Below, in pieces: positions 1 through 4,941 of a stretch of DNA of 10,024 bases; position 1 is the first letter of the stretch, and each line of letters begins with the position of its first letter. The position numbers and the translations under genes were made by a program. The notes beneath the pieces were generated by a model. It did no database searches, had not been told where the DNA came from, and saw only the letters and a program-made list of their open reading frames with translations. The stretch lies in the NCBI GenBank assembly GCA_964645935.1, contig CAZYAK010000059.1, positions 1 through 10,024 of the forward strand. Reading direction: 5' to 3'. The stretch is from CAZYAK01 sp964645935. GTDB lineage: Bacteria; Patescibacteriota; Gracilibacteria; Peribacterales; Peribacteraceae.

Positions 1-177
1 AAGAACCTGAAGAAGGGTCAGCCCGTGACCATCACCGGCTTCGGCACCTTCAAGCTGAGCCACCGCGCCGCGCGCCAGGGTGTGAACCCGCGCAACCCGA
101 CGCAGAAGATCTCCATCCCCGCGATGAAGGTCCCGTCGTTCAAGGCCGGCAAGACGCTCAAGGACGCCGTCCGCTGA
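1..177 (+). CDS. hup: HU/IHF-family DNA-binding protein, C-terminal part
   Basis: The last 58 residues of a histone-like HU/IHF protein, a small dimeric DNA-bending protein that compacts the chromosome. The window opens inside the gene, so the N-terminal helices are missing. Visible family marks are the GFGTF turn (residues 14-18 of the fragment), then the RAARQGVNPRNP segment, which matches the conserved RxxRxGxNPxT of the DNA-inserting beta arm with its proline at the tip. The C-terminal FKAGKTLKDAV helix is also typical. The Thr-Gly usually found after the arm proline is replaced by Thr-Gln. HU and IHF cannot be separated from this fragment alone. It ends in TGA and is followed 23 bases later by a strong intrinsic terminator, so it is the last gene of its transcript. 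Confidence 0.93.
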   Translation, partial: KNLKKGQPVTITGFGTFKLSHRAARQGVNPRNPTQKISIPAMKVPSFKAGKTLKDAVR

Positions 178-200
178 TCACCGTCTCACTGAAGCACTCC

Positions 201-230
201 AAAAGCCCCCGCCCTGTGGGGGCTTTTTTT
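201..230 (+). terminator. Rho-independent terminator of the HU gene
   Basis: A perfect 10-bp inverted repeat, AAAAGCCCCC (201-210) against GGGGGCTTTT (218-227), encloses a 7-base loop and runs into a T tract at 224-230. The five G-C pairs followed by U residues are a textbook intrinsic terminator. The A tract on the left arm could let it work weakly in the other direction too. Confidence 0.93.
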
Positions 231-264
231 GGCTCCGGAAGCCGTTGAGCAGCCAAAATCGGGG

Positions 265-292
265 TTCCTTCCCGTCGAGCGTGTGGTATCCT
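265..292 (+). promoter_or_regulatory. Possible promoter of jag
   Basis: TATCCT at 287-292 resembles a -10 box (preceded by GTGG), with a poor -35 candidate TTCCTT at 265-270 and a 16-base spacer. The predicted start of transcription would leave a leader of about 13 bases before the ATG at 313. The element lies downstream of the HU terminator, where jag needs its own promoter. The -35 is weak, so this is tentative. Confidence 0.35.
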
Positions 293-312
293 CGGTCCTG
301 CTCCACGCCCCC

Positions 313-849
313 ATGAACCACGACCTCCTGAAAGACATCCTCGGCAAGATGCTCGAGCATCTCTCCCTCCGCTTCGAGCGCATCGAGGTGAAGGAAGAAA
401 AGGACCTCACGCGCATCGACATCGTGTCGCCCGAGGCGAGCCGCATCATCGGCTGGCACGGTGAGACACTCAACTCGCTGCAACACCTGCTCAAGTCCGT
501 CATGCGATCGCTGGAAAAACTGGAGCGCAGTCCCTTCCTGGTGCTGGACATCGACGGCTACCGCCGCGGCCAGGAGGAAAAGGTCTGCCAGATCGCCGAC
601 CAGAAGGCCGACTTCGTGCGCCGCACGGGCAACCGCATTGCTCTCGCGCCGATGTCGCCGTACTTCCGCCGCATCGTGCACCTCTACGTCGCCAACACTC
701 CCACGCTTTCCGACCTTACCACCGAGAGCGTGGGCGAGGGCGAGTACCGCCAGATCGTCATGCGGCTCAAAGAGGAAAAGGACTCGGGCGGTGAAGAGCT
801 CACGCCCGTGATGAGCAAGGACGACGGGCTGGAGAATTTGGATATCTGA
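313..849 (+). CDS. jag: KH-R3H RNA-binding protein Jag/KhpB
   Basis: A 178-residue single-stranded nucleic-acid-binding protein of the Jag/KhpB (SpoIIIJ-associated) family, cytoplasmic, known in Firmicutes to partner KhpA and affect cell division and elongation. The KH domain carries the GxxG loop as G47-W-H-G50 in SRIIGWHGETLNSLQ. The R3H domain follows with RRTGNRIALAPMSPYFRR and the signature R119-x3-H123. The acidic C-terminal tail (about 150-178) is variable. The N-terminal Jag_N domain of many homologues is absent, so this is a short version. I chose the ATG at 313 because family similarity begins there; the reading frame is open back to a TTG at 229 that lies inside the HU terminator T tract and cannot be the start. 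No Shine-Dalgarno sequence precedes the ATG. It is not next to yidC or rnpA, the classical neighbours. Confidence 0.92.
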   Translation: MNHDLLKDILGKMLEHLSLRFERIEVKEEKDLTRIDIVSPEASRIIGWHGETLNSLQHLLKSVMRSLEKLERSPFLVLDIDGYRRGQEEKVCQIADQKADFVRRTGNRIALAPMSPYFRRIVHLYVANTPTLSDLTTESVGEGEYRQIVMRLKEEKDSGGEELTPVMSKDDGLENLDI

Positions 850-890
850 GGCGCCGGGGAACAGCATCCGCCCGAGGGCGGTTTGGTGCC
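850..890. terminator. Hairpin between convergent jag and HTH-GHKL-STAS gene
   Basis: The inner stem CCGCC (868-872) pairs with GGCGG (877-881) around CGAG and is followed by TTT at 882-884. An outer stem GGCGCC (850-855) can pair with GGTGCC (885-890) with one G-T wobble. It occupies the 45-base space between two convergent stop codons, so it probably serves as a weak shared terminator. The U tract is short, hence moderate confidence. Confidence 0.5.
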
Positions 891-894
891 ATCC

Positions 895-1926
895 TTACGT
901 ATTTGCCAAACCGCTCTTGATCATAAATTGCACATCTTCGTTCGCGTTTACAAAAGTGATGCGAATTTCCGGATGCTCATTTTGGAATACGCGGAAAATT
1001 TCATCTACGAATGCTTGGCCGATCCCTTTTACATCCTTGAAGTCGAGTACGATGTTTTTGAAGCGCTCCAGTCCGATGAGGAGTCTTTTGGCTTGTGAAC
1101 GGGATACATGCGGGTCATCCGGATCAGCGCTCAGGGCCACTGCGACGATTGTCTTATGGAATCCAGTTTCGACATCACTGTACTCATCGAGGATTTTCCT
1201 CGCCTCCTTTGGCGAAGTGATCGCGATTTCCATTTTTACGTATGTTCCTTTGTTATGAGCATCCGAACTCCTTTCCTCCGAAAGGAGCCAATCGTCTTTT
1301 CGAAAGCTGAAATACAGACCACCGGACATGATGCAAAAATTATCCATCATCCGAGAGGTGAAGAAGATGCCCTGACCCGTATGCCTACTCGGATCCGTCG
1401 TAAATTTCCCCTTCGATAAATGGAGGATTGCTTCACGAATCGAGGACAGTCCAAGCGCGTTCTGGATTTTCTTGAAGATCCCAATCCCATCGTCCATCAC
1501 CGTCATGTGAATCGACGATTTGGTAATCGAGATCGTGCAATGGATCTCTTTGCCCTCCGAATGATCGATCGCATTATTTAAAATCTCCGTAAATCCATAA
1601 TTGCATATCGTATACACATTCGGAGGATAGGTGCTGAGCCTTGCCTTGCAGTATTTGGTCCAAACTTCATCCTCCTTCAGACCGGGCTCAAGCTTGAGCA
1701 GAAAATCAAAAGAATCAGCCGAGCTCAAGAAATACTTCGTGGCCCGCGTGCGACCCGTCTTGATTATTGTGCCTTTCTTAATTTCCCTTTTGACGTGGTC
1801 ATTTGCTCTCTGTCGTGAAATTCCGAATTGCTTCGCGACAACAGCAACGATGTCTTTTTGATGACTCTGAACCTCTTGGGTGATGAATTCTGCGATATCT
1901 GTCCTTTCAGGGGATTGCATATACAT
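895..1926 (-). CDS. Winged-HTH / GHKL ATPase / STAS-like (DUF4325) fusion regulator
   Basis: A 343-residue cytoplasmic protein with three parts. Residues about 10-67 form a winged helix-turn-helix (recognition region FGISRQRANDHVKREI). Residues about 100-235 are a GHKL (HATPase_c) ATP-binding fold: N box EILNNAIDHS (114-123), G1 box DDGIGIF (145-151), G2 box HTGQGIFF (182-189). Residues about 255-341 match the STAS-like DUF4325 domain, with its marked stretch LDFKDVKGIGQAFVDEIFRV. In anti-sigma circuits a GHKL kinase (SpoIIAB/RsbW) and a STAS protein (SpoIIAA/RsbV) are separate partners; here both lie in one chain with a DNA-binding domain. The function is therefore inferred to be an ATP-gated transcription regulator; target unknown. 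The gene is clearly AT-richer than its neighbours, suggesting transfer. The ATG at 1926 gives the longest protein, but a second in-frame ATG at 1920 lies 6 bases after a TACAAT box and may be the true, leaderless start. Confidence 0.87.
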   Translation of the reverse strand: MYMQSPERTDIAEFITQEVQSHQKDIVAVVAKQFGISRQRANDHVKREIKKGTIIKTGRTRATKYFLSSADSFDFLLKLEPGLKEDEVWTKYCKARLSTYPPNVYTICNYGFTEILNNAIDHSEGKEIHCTISITKSSIHMTVMDDGIGIFKKIQNALGLSSIREAILHLSKGKFTTDPSRHTGQGIFFTSRMMDNFCIMSGGLYFSFRKDDWLLSEERSSDAHNKGTYVKMEIAITSPKEARKILDEYSDVETGFHKTIVAVALSADPDDPHVSRSQAKRLLIGLERFKNIVLDFKDVKGIGQAFVDEIFRVFQNEHPEIRITFVNANEDVQFMIKSGLANT

Positions 1927-1956
1927 ATTGTAACCCCTTGTAAATACGATTGTAAA
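1927..1956 (-). promoter_or_regulatory. Promoter of the HTH-GHKL-STAS gene, inside the repeats
   Basis: Read on the minus strand, TTTACA (1956-1951) and TACAAT (1932-1927) are separated by 18 bases, a good sigma-70-type pair. The ATG at 1920 lies 6 bases after the -10, the same layout as several other genes here. The -10 falls in the first repeat unit and the -35 in the second, so a protein bound to the repeats would block transcription. Confidence 0.6.
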
Positions 1957-1992
1957 CCCCTTAAAATATCATTTGCACCCCCTATAAATACC
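1927..1992. repeat. Three contiguous 22-bp direct repeats (putative operator)
   Basis: Units at 1927-1948, 1949-1970 and 1971-1992 abut without spacers. Each starts ATT, has a run of C in the middle (ACCCC in the first two, ACCCCC in the third) and contains an A/T block of the form TAAATA or AAAATA near the end. Pairwise identity by hand is 15-16 of 22. A period of 22 bp is close to two helical turns, so the units would present the same DNA face. They lie immediately before the HTH-GHKL-STAS start and cover its promoter, which suggests a binding array for that gene's own HTH. Confidence 0.8.
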
Positions 1993-2009
1993 TATTCTCA
2001 AGGGACTGG

Positions 2010-3095
2010 CTACCCCCGCATTTTCCGCCACTCCTCCAGGAGCTCACGCTCCTTCCGCGTCAGTTTCTCCGGGATTTCCACGTCGGCCGTCACGTAGTGG
2101 TCTCCGTGGCCGGAGCCGTTGAGCACAGGCATGCCCTTGCCGCGGATGCGGAACACCTGGCCCGGCTGGGTGCCGGCGGGGATGGTGAGGCGGACGGAGC
2201 CCAGCACCGTCTCCACGTCGGCCTCGGTGCCGAGCATCGCATCCACAGCGGCCAGAGGAAGTCGCACGCGAATGTCCGTGCCGTCACGCGTGAAGCGGGA
2301 ATCCTCGCGCACCTCCACATGCACGTAGAGGTCGCCGGGCTCGGAGCCGCGCGGGCCGGCGTCGCCGTAGCCACGCAAGCGCAGCGTCTGGCCGGAGTCG
2401 ATGCCCGCGGGGACCTGCACGGTGACGTCCTCGGTGTTCTGGAGGCGGCCCTCGCCCGTACAGTCGCGGCAGGGCTTCTCGGGGACCTTGCCCGATCCCG
2501 CGCAGCGCGGGCACACCGCAGCCTGCTGGATCGTCCCGAAGATGGACTGGGCCGTGCGCATCACCTGGCCCGTGCCGGAGCACTCGCCACACGTGGAGAG
2601 GGATGATCCCGGCTCCGCGCCTTTGCCGGAGCAGCGGCCGCAGGGCGCAAGGCGCTTGAGTCGAATCGTCTTCTCTACGCCCGTAACCGCTTCCATGAAG
2701 TCTACCGTCACGCGCACTTCACGGTGCTCACCCCTGCGCTCGCGTCGTCCTCCACCACGCTGCCCGCCACCGCCACCAAAGAAGCTCTCAAAGAGGTCCG
2801 AGAAATCCACTCGATCTCCGCCCGAGAAATCAAATCCCCCAAAGCCGCCCTGCCCACCACCGAAGCCGGCACCTCCCGGCCCAGCTGATCCAAACTGATC
2901 GTACGACTGGCGCTTCTGCGGGTTACTGAGCACCTCGTACGCCTCGTTGACGTCCTTGAACTTCTGCTCGGCGGCCTTGTCACCCTTGTGTTTGTCCGGG
3001 TGCAGCTCCTTACTGAGGCGCCGATACGCCTTTTTGATGTCGTCCGCTGAGGCTCCGCGGTCGACGCCGAGGGTCTGGTAGAAGTCCTTGGCCAT
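2010..3095 (-). CDS. dnaJ: Chaperone protein DnaJ (type I Hsp40)
   Basis: A complete 361-residue type I J-protein, the cytoplasmic co-chaperone that delivers unfolded substrates to DnaK and triggers its ATPase. The J domain occupies residues 1-70 with the HPD motif at 32-34. A Gly/Phe-rich linker spans about 72-116. The zinc-binding region has four CxxCxGxG modules: CGRCSGKG (152-159), CGECSGTG (169-176), CPRCAGSG (195-202) and CRDCTGEG (209-216). The C-terminal substrate-binding domains follow, with the usual VxVPAGIDSGQTLRLRGYG and PAGTQPGQVFRIRGKGMP. Length and order are normal. The ATG at 3095 gives the canonical MAKDFYQTLGV start; the base after it enters the assembly gap, so promoter and any grpE/dnaK neighbours are hidden. 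No terminator is seen before the HTH-GHKL-STAS promoter 18 bases past the stop, so read-through is possible. Confidence 0.97.
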   Translation of the reverse strand: MAKDFYQTLGVDRGASADDIKKAYRRLSKELHPDKHKGDKAAEQKFKDVNEAYEVLSNPQKRQSYDQFGSAGPGGAGFGGGQGGFGGFDFSGGDRVDFSDLFESFFGGGGGQRGGGRRERRGEHREVRVTVDFMEAVTGVEKTIRLKRLAPCGRCSGKGAEPGSSLSTCGECSGTGQVMRTAQSIFGTIQQAAVCPRCAGSGKVPEKPCRDCTGEGRLQNTEDVTVQVPAGIDSGQTLRLRGYGDAGPRGSEPGDLYVHVEVREDSRFTRDGTDIRVRLPLAAVDAMLGTEADVETVLGSVRLTIPAGTQPGQVFRIRGKGMPVLNGSGHGDHYVTADVEIPEKLTRKERELLEEWRKMRG

Positions 3096-3096
3096 G

Positions 3097-3196
3097 NNNN
3101 NNNNNNNNNNNNNNNNNNNNNNNNNNNNNNNNNNNNNNNNNNNNNNNNNNNNNNNNNNNNNNNNNNNNNNNNNNNNNNNNNNNNNNNNNNNNNNNN
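3097..3196. other. Assembly gap (100 N)
   Basis: Exactly 100 consecutive N, the customary placeholder for a scaffold gap of unknown size. It lies directly against the dnaJ start codon and hides the 5' end of the following membrane protein gene. True distance and intervening genes are unknown. Confidence 0.98.
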
Positions 3197-4219
3197 AAGA
3201 CCCGCACACACATCCTCCACTGGGCGTTCTTTGGACTCTCGCTGGCCTACGCGTGGACGATGCTCTTTGTGGCACGACCGGAGGCCGGGCGGTCACTGAC
3301 GGCCCTCATTATCCGCAAAGATGAGAGTCAGCAGGGTCGCTGGGTGACGCTCACCGAGCGCCAGGTGGAGAGCGGCGCCACCATCCCGCGCCACACCAAC
3401 GTGATCTTCCACCTGCCCCTCGACCTGCCTCGCACCCCGCGGCGCACGCTCTTCGGTGAGCGTTCGGCGACCATTATGTACTGGGGCTACTGCTTCGCCG
3501 ACGAGGACGCAGCAGTCGTGCGCTCCGAAGGCCTGCCCGGCAAGGTGTTCCTCTCCGAGGCAGAGCGCAAGAAACGCAAAGAACGGCAGGCCGCGGCGCA
3601 GCCCACGTACTCCATCTACCGCCCGCCCCGCCCTGGTGAGGAGCTCTCGCAGGCCGCACGCGACACGATCCGCCACCAGCTGGAGGTGTTCCAGGCGGGC
3701 ATGATCTGCTACGTGATGACGGACAGGGAGCTGCCCATCGGCACCGACCGCGACGGCGACGGCATCAACGCCCAGCTGGAGAAGGAAATACGCACCGACC
3801 CTAAGCGCGCCGACACCGACGGCGACGGCATTAGCGATGGCCTGGAGACACTGGCACTCAAGAGCAACCCGCTCGTGCGCGACAGTGACGGCGACGGGCT
3901 CATCGAGGGCTTTGAGGACCGGAACCGCAACGGCCGCACCGACCCGGGCGAGACCGACGCTAACCGCATCGACAGCGACGGGGACGGCCTGTGCGACGGC
4001 TTCTGCCGCGTCGCAAGTACCAAGAAGGTGTGCAAGGACTATGAGGGCAAGGACTGTGTAACGCTCCCGTACCACCGTTGGGAGGGCGAAGACAAGAACC
4101 TAAACGGCATCCGTGATTCGAAGGAGACGGATCCGCTCTCGCGGGATACTGATCACGACGGAATCCTGGATGACCAAGAGCTCTTCAACTGCATCCTGGA
4201 GCGGAAAAACGATTGTTAA
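3197..4219 (+). CDS. Membrane-anchored protein with thrombospondin type 3 (DxDGDG) calcium-binding repeats, 5' partial
   Basis: The frame is open from the gap to TAA at 4217-4219 (340 residues visible). A hydrophobic segment at about 6-26 (HILHWAFFGLSLAYAWTMLF) looks like an N-terminal anchor or uncleaved signal, so the true start is probably just inside the gap; the ATG at 3260 would cut this segment and is unlikely. Residues 30-180 match no family I recognise and include a basic, charged stretch (ERKKRKERQ). The C-terminal half has six calcium-binding loops of the thrombospondin type 3 kind, four classical DxDGDG (starting at residues 184, 206, 229 and 259) and two divergent (DKNLNG at 299, DTDHDG at 317). 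Four or so cysteines cluster around 263-285, with one near the end, possible disulphides outside the cell. Such repeats are common in adhesive and cell-surface proteins; the specific role is unknown. A second exported protein follows after 28 bases. Confidence 0.78.
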   Translation, partial: KTRTHILHWAFFGLSLAYAWTMLFVARPEAGRSLTALIIRKDESQQGRWVTLTERQVESGATIPRHTNVIFHLPLDLPRTPRRTLFGERSATIMYWGYCFADEDAAVVRSEGLPGKVFLSEAERKKRKERQAAAQPTYSIYRPPRPGEELSQAARDTIRHQLEVFQAGMICYVMTDRELPIGTDRDGDGINAQLEKEIRTDPKRADTDGDGISDGLETLALKSNPLVRDSDGDGLIEGFEDRNRNGRTDPGETDANRIDSDGDGLCDGFCRVASTKKVCKDYEGKDCVTLPYHRWEGEDKNLNGIRDSKETDPLSRDTDHDGILDDQELFNCILERKNDC

Positions 4220-4241
4220 TCCTCTCTGTTTCCTCTATACT
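4213..4241 (+). promoter_or_regulatory. Promoter of the small exported protein gene
   Basis: TTGTTA (4213-4218), a 17-base spacer, then TATACT (4236-4241): the best promoter match in the window. The -35 overlaps the stop codon of the preceding gene. The ATG at 4248 begins 6 bases after the -10, so the transcript should start at or next to the start codon and have no leader. Confidence 0.75.
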
Positions 4242-4247
4242 ACTCTG

Positions 4248-4844
4248 ATGCGACCGCACGTGATTTCCCTTCTGCTGGCTACGCTCCTCTCCGTGCTCCC
4301 GTGCGTCCTCTCTCCAGGGGCGCACGGCCAGTATCTGGAGCCCGAGGGCGTACTCCTGCGCGATCGGAGCTCGCTGTTCGTGCCCAGCAACCCTCGCGCC
4401 GCCCAGCAGAACGCCGCGACCCAGCACAGCGCAGCCGGCGCAGCCGGCGCAGGACGCCCCACGCTACGTGAGTGGTGGAACGAAACGGACGATGCCCCGA
4501 CGGCGACGCCCCCTGTTGCAGCGCCTTCCAGCACGGCCGGCCATGCCGGACCGGCAGAAGACACCTCGGACGAGGACCTGGAACTCGACCCCGTAACGGC
4601 ACGCTGGCTCGAGCGCATCCGCAGATCCATCCACAACGGGCCGCCACTCGGCACCACGCACCCTCCCTCCACAGTGAACGTGGACGGCACTGACGGCACC
4701 ATGCGGCACTCCACGGCTCTCCACTCCGGCGCCGACCTCGCGGGCTCCGGTCCGGGCGAGATTGCGGTGTTTGTGACGCTCGGTGGGGCGGTAGCTTGGA
4801 CGCTCCTGCGCTCGCGCCGGATGCGCGCCAATCTACAGCCCTGA
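4248..4844 (+). CDS. Small secreted protein with signal peptide and C-terminal membrane anchor
   Basis: 198 residues, family not recognised. The N-terminus is a classical signal peptide: MRPH, hydrophobic core about 5-22, likely cleavage after AHG near residue 27. The middle (30-165) is low in complexity, rich in Ala, Pro, Thr and Gly, with an AAGAAGAG run from a short DNA duplication, and looks disordered. Around 105-125 is an acidic then helical piece (EDTSDEDLELDPVTARWLERI). The end is a hydrophobic segment at 171-187 followed by RSRRMR, preceded by GSGPGE. This gives type I topology with nearly all of the protein outside, and resembles a sortase-type sorting signal without a clear LPxTG. 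The start ATG at 4248 fits both the signal peptide and the promoter; the frame stays open upstream to 4113 but overlaps the previous gene. It probably acts at the surface with the DxDGDG-repeat protein. Confidence 0.75.
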   Translation: MRPHVISLLLATLLSVLPCVLSPGAHGQYLEPEGVLLRDRSSLFVPSNPRAAQQNAATQHSAAGAAGAGRPTLREWWNETDDAPTATPPVAAPSSTAGHAGPAEDTSDEDLELDPVTARWLERIRRSIHNGPPLGTTHPPSTVNVDGTDGTMRHSTALHSGADLAGSGPGEIAVFVTLGGAVAWTLLRSRRMRANLQP

Positions 4845-4848
4845 ACGC

Positions 4849-4896
4849 CGTTCTGCCTACTCGCAGAACGCCCTCACGGGCTCCGCTCGCGGAGCC
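4849..4896 (+). terminator. Two tandem hairpins after the exported-protein gene
   Basis: CGTTCTGC (4849-4856) pairs perfectly with GCAGAACG (4863-4870) around a 6-base loop, starting 4 bases past the stop codon. GGCTCCG (4879-4885) pairs perfectly with CGGAGCC (4890-4896) around CTCG. Neither has a T run, so they are either factor-assisted terminators or mRNA 3'-end stabilisers. Confidence 0.5.
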
Positions 4897-4928
4897 GTCT
4901 TCCACCTGGCTGAGAGCGGGACGTCTGG

Positions 4929-4941
4929 TACCGTGACGGTA
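4929..4941 (+). promoter_or_regulatory. -10 element and palindrome at the recJ start
   Basis: TACCGT (4929-4934) sits at the -10 distance with 6 bases before the recJ ATG at 4941. It is also the left half of a perfect palindrome TACCGT-G-ACGGTA whose right half ends on the A of the start codon. No good -35 is visible 16-18 bases upstream (CTGGCT region). It could be a leaderless promoter, an operator, or both. Confidence 0.4.

Noticed and set aside
178..867. 229-residue open frame on the minus strand opposite jag
   Set aside because: It is antisense to a well-supported jag gene, crosses the HU terminator, and has the Ala/Val/His-rich make-up of a GC-rich shadow frame.
1927..1992. CRISPR array
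   Set aside because: The three 22-bp repeats are contiguous with no unique spacers and are imperfect; they fit an operator array, not a CRISPR.
3293..4075. 260-residue minus-strand open frame opposite the DxDGDG-repeat gene
   Set aside because: Its Val-Ala-Val repeats are simply the complement of the Asp-Gly repeats, so it is a shadow.
4432..4452. Short direct repeat GCAGCCGGC x2
   Set aside because: It lies inside the Ala/Gly-rich coding part of the exported protein and is explained by low-complexity coding sequence.
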